A stretch of DNA of 64,000 nt from Sisyra terminalis (lineage: Eukaryota; Arthropoda; Insecta; Neuroptera; Sisyridae), in NCBI GenBank assembly GCA_958496175.1, contig OY292279.1, positions 5,952,001-6,016,000 of the forward strand, read 5' to 3'. Position 1 is the stretch's first letter. Each line of letters starts with the position of its first letter. Positions 36,399-47,642 of the stretch are shown piece after piece. The notes beneath the pieces are model-generated. The model had not been told where the DNA came from, did no database searches, and saw only the letters and a program-made list of their open reading frames with translations. Made by a program: the position numbers and the translations under genes.

Positions 36399-37338
36399 CT
36401 AGCTGATCCCCGCAACTTCGTCTGCGTAACGTAGGTGTAGATTATATTTTCTTTTCAAAATTTCCATTTGTAGTGGAATAAGAAAATTTTTATTTTTCTT
36501 ATTTCTTTTACGAAAAACATAATCATACCTGAAAACACTATTTTGCCAACTTTAAAAAGACACATTTAATAAACTGTTGCAAAGAATAAAATTATTCTAT
36601 GCAATAATCAATTAATTTTCAAAAAATATTTTTAAATATCTAAAAAGGGTATGTCTATTGCGTATAGCTACGGTAGGTATACCTACCGTAGACCAAACAA
36701 TTTGTAAATCAATCAGCATCTATACATAAATAAAAAATATCGCCAAGTTCAATAAAGTTGGTCTTAATTATAAGTAAAATGGGGTGACCATGCAACATTT
36801 TTCAAATAACTTACATTTTTAAACTTGAGATATCTTTCGAATGAAAAGTTCAAATTGAATATCTCAAAAAGTTATATAATGGTATTGAAGCAAACTTAAA
36901 TATGAAGTCAGTTATTTTGATAAGGATTAATCGCAAAGTATTAATAAAAGAGCTTTTATAGCGGTGGCATTTATATATATTTTTTAAAATGAAAAAACAC
37001 TTATTGTGACATAACTATAATAGTTAGACATATGCTGTCGCTCTATTTTTTGTAAATAATAATATGTTCTGCAAAATCGTAGTACATTATTTTGTTCTAT
37101 AACCAATAGTTTTCGCAGCGCACGCGATAAAACAATGTTTTTTGGTAATTTTTTCAGACCTTGGGTTACATTATGGGAGTTTTAGTATAGATACCTAACT
37201 TTTTTGAAAATTTTATATAGTTTATGTTCACCGAAAATAGTGTAGCTTCCCAACAGTGAAAGAATTTTTCAAATCGGTCAAGTAGTTTCGGAGTCTATTC
37301 AAAGCAAACAAACAATCAAATCTTTCCTCTTTATAATA
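36399..37338 (+). mobile_element. RTE-like / SINE-like element, copy 2
   Basis: It starts CTAGCTGATCCCCGCAACTT and ends TCAAATCGGTCAAGTAGTTT, CAAACAATCAAATCTTTCCT and CTTTATAATAATAGA. The near-duplicate ATAGACTA (36391-36398) and ATAGATTA (37339-37346) may be the target duplication. The 'ATCGGT-AGTAGTTTCGGAGT ... AAACAAACA' tail is typical of insect RTE-like 3' ends. No ORF. Confidence 0.65.
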
Positions 37339-38160
37339 ATAGATTATTATTATTCTTATTGCTACTGTTAATTGTCTTTATGATTGTTGTTATTGCAATA
37401 AGAATTACTATTATTGTTATTGTTGCTATTGATTGTTAAAAATCTATTTTGGTACTTATCAGCACTAATCTACTAGGACTAGTGCTTACTTGTGATTGTT
37501 TATGGATTGAATGCACTTATTGCAACCCTATGCCGATTGTGCAATTTATTTGATCGATGAGTATACATCGATGAGCTTTAATGAACAATTAAAAATCTAA
37601 GAATTAAAGAAAAGCTCAAGAAGTAAACTCTCAGCTCTTTTATTTGGAATAAATTTTTATGTAATGTAAAACATCATTGAAAATCTTAAGTTTTGTAGAG
37701 TTGTAATTGAGTAAGAACAAGTGGGAGTTGGGGCAAATCCTTAATAAAGTTCTTCGAAGCACAAAATGTGTAATTTTATTCGTGCCACTGATTAAGAAGC
37801 ACTGAGTCGGAAAGGTGTAAAACTAAGTGGCAGTTTTGTTGGATACGAAATATGCGGACATTGTAAACGGAGACCCTTAAACATTGCGTCCATTCTGGCG
37901 TGGGTGTTGGTATCCAATTAACATGTTCATGACATGTCTTCCTCCTCTCATCATATCCTTTCAAATCCCTTCGTCGCAATTGCAATTACTCTTGGGTAGC
38001 GTCACACCGTCTACATTAATAGGACATAAATCATAGACCACCGAGAGTAAAATGATCCCTAATGGAGACATTATCACGCTTGTTCTTCGTAAGTCTTCTG
38101 ATCCCCGGGATTAATAGGGAACCATTTTCGTTTAATATATTCAAAAGCAAAAATACTGAC

Positions 38161-38541
38161 CGTAAACTGTCATGTGTCGCACGCTGAAATCTTCGTCATT
38201 AAACGTTGACACGAAGCATTTGTATTCACCGGCAATGTCGGTTGTGGGATTTAGAATCCTCAAGGCGCGATGCATGCGGTATGGATCGTCGGAAATTTTA
38301 AAGTTCAAGTCTAGACGATCTTTAAGCGGTCCCAGGCCTTGTGGTCGTTTGGGAGGAATCCACTGATAGACGGCGGCCGGGGCACCGTTCAAAAACCATT
38401 TAATCACCAACCCGGTATCATCCTCCTTCACCGTATAGTCACAATCCAGGACTACAGGACGACCGGTGTTGTTTCGAACGGCTTGCGGAATATTAACCGA
38501 ATTAATCTGAACACCCACTATATACTCAATCGTCATCAACA
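38161..38541 (-). CDS. Ig-superfamily protein, exon A (signal peptide end + Ig domain 1)
   Basis: This 381-nt coding exon runs from acceptor TTTTTTTGTTTCAG|TG to donor TACG|GTCAGTATT, phase 1 at both ends. The first residues VLMTIEYIVGVQ are the second half of a signal peptide. The Ig domain follows: INSVNIPQAVRNNTGRP, VVLDCDYTVKEDDTGLVIKW, then FLNGAPAAVYQWIPP, and RALRILNPTTDIAGEYKCFV near the end. The B-strand Cys (LDCDY), C-strand Trp (IKW), D-x-A-G-x-Y-x-C motif and following HMTVY strand define a V-type Ig domain. NNT is a potential N-glycosylation site. The protein should be secreted or surface-bound. The VKWFxNG ... YQW pattern recalls insect beaten-path-like cell-recognition proteins, but I cannot name an orthologue. 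Confidence 0.93.
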
Positions 38542-39239
38542 CTGAAACAAAAAAAATTAACAATTCTTTAATAAAAAATACTCCTTCAAATGGAAGACAA
38601 AAAGAAAATAATGATCACATTTATGGGGCAAATATAGAGATATTGTATTGCTCGTAACACTTACGACTGTCGTACACTTGTCTAAAACTAACTTTTCTAC
38701 TGTTTTGACATTTAATACGATAAATAAAATTGTCTGGATCGACTTTTCACATTGCTTATTGGTTTATATGGAACAAAGAATGTAAGTGACAATTTACTTT
38801 GGGAAATGTACAAGTCAAGGTATCAAATTTTTTAAGTTAAAACTCGATTCAATCCTGGGAATTGACTAAAATATTTTACTTTTTTTTTATTCAATTCGTA
38901 TGAAAGAATTCAAAAAAAAAAAATAAATATTAAAACTACCTAATTTGACATCCAACTACGTTTTTTCATCCTTGATGGTAGTTTTCATGACTTTTTAAAT
39001 AATTGTTGTTGTTTTTTCTTTCGAAATAATACAGCTTTTAAGATAAAGTGGTTAGAAAAATTGTATTTCAACCTTTTTCTTTTTGCTTGTTTTTTTACCC
39101 AATAATTCTTTTCTATCGAAAATGTTCAAAGGATTATAATCCAGATATTACTGACATAAAATTATTTCATTGTCGAAATTTCGAAGAATTACAATAGAAG
39201 AACTACGTGTTCATCTTTTCATAAAACCAAGATTTAAGC

Positions 39240-39620
39240 TTTTGTAATATATAGATTTTGTAACTAAACAATTATTCCTATTAACTATTTATTGCCAAAT
39301 TATTATTCACTTTATTTTTATATATTACTTATATATTAATGTTTCACATTATTATTAGCATTGATAATGTTATTATAGACTATTATTATTATTCTTATTA
39401 CTACTGTTGATTGTTGTTATTGCTACAAGAATTACTTTTATTGTTATTGTCGCTATTGATTGTTAAATATCTTTGTACTTATACAGCACTAATCTACTGG
39501 GACTAGTGCTTACATGTCATTGTCTATGGATTGAATGCACTTATTGCAACCCTATGCATATTGTGCAGTTTATTTGAAAATAAAAAAATAAAAAATTTGG
39601 AAAAAAATAATAACACAATT
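39240..39620 (+). mobile_element. Jockey 3' untranslated fragment, copy 2
   Basis: It starts with TAGATTTTGTAACTAAACAA and continues TTCCTATTAACTATTTATTGCC through TTCTTATTACTACTGTTGAT to ATTGCAACCCTATGCATATT and GAAAATAAAAAAATAAAAAA. It is co-linear with the inverse of 60866-61230, the 3' end of the Jockey copy. It provides the uninterrupted reference for the split copy at 35030-37560. Confidence 0.8.
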
Positions 39621-39960
39621 TTGTTTTGGGAATTGGGGTTGAATATTTTCATCCTGTTTGTCAGTAGCTTAGATTGCAAATCTAGAACCAACATTTTCGC
39701 TTCAAATTGATTTTCAAGTTGACGTTTAAAGCTTTTCTATTAATATTTAAAGTTTATTTTTTTTACGCTTTAATTTGGTATGATTTTGTGGTTAGAGACA
39801 TGTAAAATCAAAATATTTGTCATTCGCATATTTTCCATGAAAACATTGTTAAAATAAAAAGCTCAATTTTGGGAGCTTTTCAAGTATCAGCCCAAATTAA
39901 GCAGGAGAGTGATTTTTTTTTCAAACCTTTTGAACAAGAAAATCACACCAATTATTGGTG
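39440..39960. repeat. Direct duplication, unit 1
   Basis: It matches about 40590-41110 with about 1.15 kb offset. Shared text covers both the Jockey tail and non-Jockey flank (CAAATTGATTTTCAAGTTGA, GCAGGAGAGTGATTTTTTTT, AATTATTGGTG). So a host segment with the old LINE tail was duplicated, not just the LINE. Confidence 0.85.
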
Positions 39961-40079
39961 ATTTTTTTCCGGAAAATCTTGAAATTAGCAGTAATAGTAA
40001 TAGCAAAAATTATTTCAATAATTTCATTTATTTTTAAAGTTTTATTTAGCCTGGAAAACTACGGAAGGTAGAACTATGT

Positions 40080-40575
40080 TCGATGGCTCAGTGTAGGCGT
40101 AGCGCGTCCTACCTCGGCCGCTGTCTAGCACATTCAATTGTTCATATCTTTTTCCTGGTAAGGGAGCACTAAAATTTTCTTGTGTCATCATTTAGTTAAT
40201 AGTGCAACGAATATTTTTATAATAAAAAAAGTTTCTACAACACCGAGAAGTAAGTTAAATTGCCATTTGTTTATTATAAAACTAATTAATTATAAACAAT
40301 TTTTTTTTACGTTGACTATTTTATTTCTATTCCTCTGCTATTCCTTAGCACACAAACCAAGTTTCATTAAAATCCAGTAATTATTTACTGATATATTATA
40401 ATTTAAAAACAAATTACTCGAAATTTTTACTCGCTCATAAATTTTCGAAAAATTAAAATTTTCTAAAAATCGTTTTAGGGTATTATTTTTAATCTATAAA
40501 GCTACCAAAATATACTCATAGATATATTAAAATCGAATAGTCGATTTTTAGTGGACCGCTTGAGAAATCCTGACT
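40080..40575. mobile_element. Half foldback element (GAGAAATCCTGACTC family)
   Basis: It runs from CCTCGGCCGCTGTCTAGCAC to TTGAGAAATCCTGACTC. It is near-identical to the right arm of the complete element at 45246-46066. Only one arm is present. Confidence 0.8.
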
Positions 40576-41110
40576 CATAAGAATTATTATTATTTTTATT
40601 GTCGCTATTGATTGTTAAAATCTATTTTGTACTTATACAGCACTAATCTACTGGGACTAGTGCCTACATGTGATTGTCTATGGATTGAATGCACTTATTG
40701 CAACCCTATGCAGAGTGTGTAATTTATTTGAAAATAAAAAAATAAAAAATTTGGAAAAAAATAATAACTCAATTTTGTTTTGGGAAAATATTTTCATCTT
40801 TTTTGTCAATATTTTAGCTCTGATTGTAAATATAGAACCAATGTTTCCGCTTCAAATTGATTTTCAAGTTGACATTTAGAGCTTTTCTATTGATATTTAA
40901 AGTTCGATTTTTTTTCGCTTTCATTTAGTATGATTTTATGGTTTGAGGCATGTGAATTCAAAATATTTGTCATTTGCATATATTCAATGAAAACATTTTT
41001 AAAATAAAAAGCTCAATTTGGAGAGCTTCTCAAGTAGCAGCCCAAATTAAGCAGGGGAGTGATTTTTTTTTCAAATATTTTGAACAAAAAAATCACATCA
41101 ATTATTGGTG
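40576..41110. repeat. Direct duplication, unit 2 (with Jockey tail)
   Basis: Second copy of 39440-39960: TATTGTCGCTATTGATTG, CTACTGGGACTAGTGC and the shared flank up to AATTATTGGTGC. The half foldback element sits between the two units. Confidence 0.85.
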
Positions 41111-43767
41111 CATTTTTTTTGGAAAATCTTGAAAAAGCTCTCTAAATTGAACTTTTTTTAACAGTGGTTTCATGGAAAATATGCCAGTAAAAATGTTTTT
41201 TTTTCTTGAATTAGAAAATTAAATCAATTAATAGAGCAAATTATTTTGGCTACGAGAAAAAACGGTATACAATTGCAGTACAGATCGACTTTTCGCAAGC
41301 ATTTGGCATATATTTATTTCCGTAATATGTTTAGTTATAAATATATCACAAAAAATCAATTGACACCATAATTTTCAAACTATTATTGAGGGAAAGCTTA
41401 TTAATTTCCCATAAAAAACAAACCCAAAACAATTAGCCTTACCTAAATATATGTATTTAATAACTAAAGGAATAATTAATTTGCTTCGATTTTTGTTTGC
41501 TAAATCCTTCCCAAATATTTGATTGATTTTAATTTTAAATAAGGGGATTTGGTACATAAAAATTATTTTTTTAAATACCGATTATTATGGTTTTAAAACC
41601 AGGAACTCTGACCGAATTCCAACCCTTTTATAAAATCTGCTCACCAAATAAAAACGTTTGCACTAAATTTAGAAACTTGTCTCCAAAATCTCTGTCTAAC
41701 AAGTTCACAAAACTTTGAAACTATTTTCCCAGTTTTTGAACAAAATTTTACGTTGGCTTTTCCCATTTAATGAAAATCAATAATTCGCTTTAAAATCGAG
41801 CAAAAGTTTTCACTTCTTCGCAAGGAATTCACTGAATACTGCACCGAGATTGAGCAATGATTTCCGCGAAACTTTTACCGGACAAAACAACTCAAAGTTA
41901 TTTGGAGTTGTAAAGTTGCAAAAGCCTATGATTTTATAAAATTTTATGTAATGTTACTTCTGGAAAGATTGAAGAATTGTTTTTCTGGCACGGCTAAGAA
42001 ACACTTGTTTTCTTGCTCTATAAAAAACCATCACATGTTTGAGATAATAAAAGCTTACATTTCATAAAATATATAACCATTAAGCATTTCTATTTTCATG
42101 GGCTCCAAACTACCACGACGAAGGGTCTGAAACGCGAGTAATCCTGCGGATCATGCTTTATGCAAATTTTTCACAATTTATTACCCAATTTTTATTTATT
42201 TTATTAAATATATTAAAACGATATAGAGGCAAAACGCTTGCTTAGGCATTAACAATGATGATTTACGATCGTACTACAATCCCAATGACGTCACATTCTA
42301 TAATGGAACATTTAAAATAAAAATCGTTGTCGCCATATCGCCTCACCACGCGTGGCAAATAAATTTAATGGAGCTGTTAAATAACGAGTTTAATTTTTGA
42401 AATTTTATTTCCGTCACCATTTTACGTTTACGATTGCTCTTGGGCCATAAAACTCTCAGGAAAAAACACAGGAAAATAAAATGAAACGTCCACAAATTGG
42501 ACTGTAATTACGGCTCGTTCCCGACATTTAATGTAGCCATCTTTCAATCGTAAACTTTTTTTGGTCAATCAAGAACGTATAAAATTTGATATTACTTCAA
42601 ATGATGGAAATCTATTTGGAGATAAATTATTTAATCTATGATTTCAGGATGTCAATTTGCGATAATAATCTTATTTTGGTTAAAAAAAAGTAATCAATAA
42701 ATGGTATAAGATGGAAGATTGGTAAATCAAGATTCAAGATGAAATGTTTGTCTTATCCTTTCTCCAAAACTATTAGTTTCCGGTGAGGATCCTTTGGGTT
42801 AAAGTTAATATGTTTTTTTGTAATTTATTCCAAGAAAATGTTCTCTTAAAATAGCAGAGGAAAAATAATTGAAGGAAAATTTAAGAGCAGAAAAATTTCA
42901 TCATTTGCAACAGCATGAACTTTTTTGATGACAAAAATATTTTTTTTTTTGGGAAATTTATAAGATATTTAACGATCAATAAGACAAAAACTAAGACTTG
43001 GAAGAAATGGACAATTTATATTGTTGCACCCTAATAGAATATATATTTATTATATTTGTTTGCAACAAATTCTTTAATTTTTTGACAAAGATACAAACGT
43101 TTTTGTTGCAATCGAGCAAAAGTGAGATAAAGAAAAAACGTGGCAACTATTACGAGCTAATCTCATGCTCCATTAAGGACATTTCCTGCTTGCTCTGGTT
43201 TTTCTTTCATTCTGTTTTACCACTTAATGAAATTGCCCTCTGCAGTCATCCATAATGACTTACAAACAAGTTTTTGTTTTCCTGTGTTCGAAGTCAATAA
43301 TTCTCCCTTACATTTATCCCTTTTTTGTGTGACATCCCAATTTCCCCTAGTTTTTTCTTCCTGTTCTCCATTTATTCCATTTCCATGTTTGTATCACTGC
43401 AAAATTTAAAAAAACACACACACATATTCTATCAAAAACTTTATTATTTGACCCATTTTTAAATCGTTGTCGGAAATGAGGTGAAGCAGAAACTATCTGT
43501 GAAAAAGAAAATCCTTTGACAGAAGACGAAAATGGCAAACATATAGAAAGGACGAACGGAAAAACTTAAGTCTTAAGTACATTATGCTGGAACATAAATT
43601 TTATTTATATGTGAAGAAAGAGGGTTTGTGCATAATCCAAATATTCAAGTGAAGTATAAAACCGATAACGACATGAAAAGATCTTTTCGCTTCCATAAAA
43701 TATCCAAGATATAATCATAAATATCACCCCCGAACTGCATCAAATGCAAACGCAAACGCAAACTTAC

Positions 43768-44038
43768 CAACACAATAAAACAAAATTGTTGAACCACAAA
43801 ATTCTCCAGGAAAAAAGTTTAAAAATTTCCCGATCCATTTACGAAAGGTGTGTCTTTTCCATGTCTTTGTCTTTGGAGGTGAAATTAAGTTGTTGCTGTT
43901 ATTAATATTAAAAACACAGATCGCAATGTTTATGGTTGTTACACACGGAATTTTCCAACTATAAATTGTTCTAGCGTGTTTGCTATTCGTTAAATTCGAG
44001 AGACTTTTTTTTTTAAAATCTAATCTTATTAACGACAT
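43768..44038 (-). CDS. Candidate first coding exon of the Ig gene
   Basis: A minus-strand frame opens at ATG 44038 (context GAAAATGTC) and runs 90 codons plus one base to TGTGTTG|GTAAGTTT, a consensus donor in phase 1. Spliced to exon A it gives STILFYCVVLMTIEYIVGVQ. Exon A alone has only half a hydrophobic core; the join creates an unbroken signal-peptide or signal-anchor core of about 16 residues. The basic stretch KTWKRHTFRKWIGKF lies before it. The first 60 residues are low-complexity (SLIRLDFKKKSLSN...) and may not all be translated; an internal acceptor could trim them. No other ATG lies in this frame. The exon is supported by phase, donor and the hydrophobic join, not by homology. Confidence 0.45.
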
Positions 44039-45245
44039 TTTCCATAAAACAAAAAGCGTAAGTAAACAAACTAAATTTACAACAGAAGAGATTTATTGAG
44101 ATAATTTTACATTAATTATAGTCATCGTTTTTCCATTAGTTCAATGATTTGGGGGGAGGAGGATGATACGGTGAACGTTTTATGTTATAATATTAAAATG
44201 CCAAGATAAGCAAACCCATCTGCTGTCTATTTAGGAAAATATAGGGAAAATAATGGAAACTAATAAATTATTTTTACATCCCAAAATGCATTACGTGATA
44301 TTCTATGCATATAAATTAATAATTAAATATTTAACGCCTCCACCAAGGAAATGGTGTACCTATATTAAAGTCTTTAAAACTTTAAAAGGAAGAGATTACG
44401 CCACTAACAAAGTTTGTGTAAAATAGGATTTACTAGAAACAGCAGTTTTCTGTTATTGAATTTTTCTAAAAAAAAAAAATAATTTTTCATTCACAAAAGA
44501 TTTGGATCATAAAAATGGATCAATTATTGTTTTGTGTATCTTTAAAATTATTTGATGACTCAAAACTTCATTTTGGTTGATAATTTATGTAAATTAAAGT
44601 GTCCAAAAAAATTTTTTTTATTTTCTAAAACCCTTTATTGTCTTCTATATACAATTTATATAATATACAATGTGTTAACAAATTATTGCTTATGTACCAC
44701 ACCATAGATAAGAACCGTAGTTCGACCGACCCTGGTGTTGGAACCAATGTTGGGACTCTCTAAGAATTTATTAGGAGGTCGCGAGAGCAACGTCCCAAAA
44801 AAAAAATAAAACTTCTTTTTTTTTCAACGCATACCCCCTAATTTTCTTTGAATGTTGTTAAAACGATTGAAAATAAATTTTCATGCCCCTAGAACCACTG
44901 CAAACTGTGCCGACTTACATCGAAACATACCAATACTTATATACAAAGATGCGCGGGGGTGAACGTATGGATGTGCTTTCTATTGCTTATTTGTTTAATA
45001 AATAAATATTTTTTTTTCATTCAGCCAACATGTCGGTGAAATTTCACAGTTTTAAAATGGAAATATTTTTAATAGGAAACGTAAGACATTAAATTAACGG
45101 CTTCAAACTTCCCTAAAACGGACAAGTTCAAGCAGTTCTGTTCTATAATATTTGTCAAGTAAATTTATGTATTGATGAATGCGTTAATCTATTCATGAAT
45201 GCATAATTTATTGAAAAAAAGCACATAAACCGATCAAATCTTTAC

Positions 45246-46066
45246 GAGTTAGGATTTCTCAAGCGGGCCACTAAAAATCGACAATTCGATTTTAATATAT
45301 CTCTGAGCATATTTTGGTAGCTTTATAGGTTGCAAGTAATACCCTAAAACGATTTTAGAAAATTTTAAATTTTCAAAAATTTATGAGCGAGTAAATATTT
45401 TGAGTATTTTTTTTTTAAATTATAATATATCAGTAAATAATTATTGGATTTTAATGAAACTCGGTTTGTGTGCTAAGGAATAGCAAAGGAATAGAAATAA
45501 AATAGTTAACTTAACGTAATTGTTTATAATTAGTAAGTTTTATAATAAACAAATGGCAATTTAACTAACTTCTCGGTGTTGCAGAAAATTATTTTTTTAA
45601 AGTCCACCTCGGCCGTTGTCTAACACATTCAATTATTAATACTTTTTCCTGGTAAGAGAGCACTAAAATTTTCTTGTGTCATCATTTAGTTAATAGTTCA
45701 ACGAATATTTTTATAAAAAAAAAAATTCTACAACACCAAGAAGTTAGTTAAATTACCATTTGTTTATTATAAAACTACTTAATTATAAAAAAAAATACGT
45801 TTACTATTTTATTTCTATTCCTTTGCTATTCCTTAGCACACAAACCGAGTTTCATTAAAATCCAATAATTATTTACTGATATATACTGATAATTTAAAAA
45901 AAAAATACTCGAAATTTTTACTCGCTCATAAATTTTTGAAAAATTTAAATTTTCAAAAATCGTTTAAGGGTATTACTTTTAACCTATAAAGCTACCAAAA
46001 TATGCTCAAAGATATATTAAAATCGAGTAGTTGATTTTTAGTGGCCCGCTCGAGAAATCCTGACTC
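45246..46066. mobile_element. Complete foldback element (GAGTCAGGATTTCTC ends)
   Basis: An 821-bp near-perfect palindrome. The left arm begins GAGTTAGGATTTCTCAAGCG and the right arm ends CGCTCGAGAAATCCTGACTC. Arms of about 340-400 bases share, in inverse, CATTTGTTTATTATAAAACT and TTTATTTCTATTCCTTTGCT. A short unique centre lies near 45590-45650. Non-coding. Confidence 0.92.
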
Positions 46067-46598
46067 TTACCTGACTACGTAAAAATATTGCGACCATAAA
46101 CTAAACTTAGATAAATTTACAAAAAAAAAGGAAACAAAATTCTGCTACAGGAAAATGTGTCTTCTGATGCTAAGACAATAGATTTAAAGCAAAGCCCATC
46201 TCCTTTAATAGCACATAATTCGATACTAATAAAACTTTAACTAAGAATCATTTCATAACTCCAAAATTAGTGGTAGTATTAGATAGGCGTTAGTTCAGTA
46301 TATGAAATTTTGTGTTTACTACTGATGTAACTAATGAAGCACTGGGACTTAACAATGATGAATTTCTCATAAGTAATGCTTCCATTCAAAGAATTCATAG
46401 GGAAAAGCAAAAATAGCACGGGAAGCTTTGAAAGTCGATTCCCAAAATGAGTACCGGATACTGTAACTGTTCATTAGAATGGTAAGCTCTTCCTGGCTTT
46501 AAATGCATAAAAATCAAAAAAAGAACGAATATAAATAATAACTTCATATGGTAATAAAGAACAACTTATCACTGTACTAAAATTGGACAACTCTTCGG

Positions 46599-46823
46599 GA
46601 AGGAGAACAGGCAGTTTGGAACGCCATTATTGACTGGAATCTTGAAAATAAAATGCAAATTCCTTGTTGTAATACTACTGCTGCACTTATAGGTTGTATT
46701 AATGGAACTTTTGTGCTTCTGGAACAGAAAATAAGCAAAGAAATTTTCCCTTTTACTTGGTGCCATCGCGTTTACGAATTAATATTCAAAGGCATGGTTG
46801 AAGAAAAAATTAGTCAGACAGTT
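46599..46823 (+). pseudogene. Transposase-like fragment of the TA element
   Basis: 75 open codons ending at TAA 46824. The text includes AVWNAIIDWNLENKMQIPCC, then NTTAALIGCINGTFVLLEQK and ISKEIFPFTWCHRVYELIFK. The pattern (D/N)-T-T-A-x-x-x-G-x-x-x-G-x-x-x-x-L-E-x-x-L ... C-R-H-x-x-x-E-L is one I know from repeated, unnamed arthropod and cnidarian proteins thought to be transposases. After a frameshift similar text continues (KNWKNID, FKKIKSNTEKFSYLNVS) to about 46985. The element is dead in this copy. Confidence 0.5.
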
Positions 46824-47642
46824 TAAAAGTCTTGACATTTGATTGTTGAAAAATTTCCATAAAAATTGGAAAAATATTGATTTCAAGAAAATAAAGAGTA
46901 ATACAGAAAAGTTCTCATATCTCAATGTATCAGAAATGAACAAAATGTTAGAATTTTACCGAATTGACTTAACTAAAGAAATCACTAATGCTGACTATTG
47001 AGATTTAATTTACTGGCATTAACTATTGACATCCGACGCTATACCTTGACTGGAATGTAATTTAGCTTTAAAAGCACCTTACATTGTGATTTTTTATGCT
47101 TTTTAAGGGCCATGAAATTTTACAAAATAATAAAAATAATTGGATATTAAAATCAGCTTTACAAAAGTTCTGCCAGTATTAATGGTATTTAATAGATGAA
47201 ATTTTAGTCTTATTTGTTGATGATGATGTAGACCAAAAACCAAAAATAAAAATTATGCAATGATTAAACGTAATATTCCATCTAAAGTAGAACTTAGTGG
47301 CTGATTTTACGGTTAGTCTGGCAAGTTATATTATAAGTTTTAATTATCCCTAAGATATATGATAAGGGAACGCTAATTTTTAATTTCAAGGAAAATCATC
47401 GGTGAATTGTTCTTAATTAAGTTATATTGTAACCGTAAAAAGCTAAATTTGACAAGAAAAACTACTGAATAATGATCTTTTAATAATAAATACTTAATAA
47501 ATAAAAGATACAGACAAATCAATGTCTTATTTACTAAATTAACAAAGATCTTATATTCCTGTATGGATTCTAACATTTATTTTTCTATTAAAAGTTTGGG
47601 ATCAAGTCGGCACGGGTTTTTGTTGTTCGATAGTAATAATAT

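Larger units (their letters stand above)
35030..37560 (+). mobile_element. Jockey 3' end split by two later insertions
   Basis: 35030-35302 matches the end of the Jockey ORF2 and its 3' region (TTTCAATCAAGGACCCTACG, AATGGAGGAAATTCAGAG, CATTCCAACCATAATAAACC). The 3' region continues at 36343-36398 (GGTTCACATTGTTTTTAGCA) and again at about 37340-37560 (TATTCTTATTGCTACTGTTA, GCACTTATTGCAACCCTATG). The unbroken order of these segments is visible at 39240-39560. A palindromic MITE and an RTE-like tail sit in the two gaps. Confidence 0.8.
23394..38160 (-). other. Intron between exons A and B (14.8 kb)
   Basis: A phase-1 intron from GTCAGTATTTTTG at exon A to TTTATTTTCAG at exon B. It is packed with mobile elements listed separately. 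Segments in which I see no gene or repeat: 23394-25012, 25884-26929, 29661-30566, 31340-32530, 33111-34084 and 34331-35029. The segment 37740-38130 next to exon A is less AT-rich and looks less decayed than most of the intron. Confidence 0.85.
38542..43767 (-). other. Intron upstream of exon A (5.2 kb if 43768 exon is real)
   Basis: It ends in a long pyrimidine run and CAG before exon A. If the candidate exon at 43768-44038 is wrong, the intron extends further, possibly beyond the window. It holds two Jockey 3' fragments and half a foldback element. 41111-43767 shows no gene or repeat that I can support. Confidence 0.6.

Noticed and set aside
38172..38545. Plus-strand frames opposite exon A
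   Set aside because: Antisense shadows of the Ig exon, which has domain motifs and splice sites on the minus strand.
43765..43842. Alternative minus-strand start giving MDREIFKLFSWRIL before the same donor
   Set aside because: It reaches the donor in phase 2 and would run into a stop in exon A; only the frame from 44038 has the right phase.
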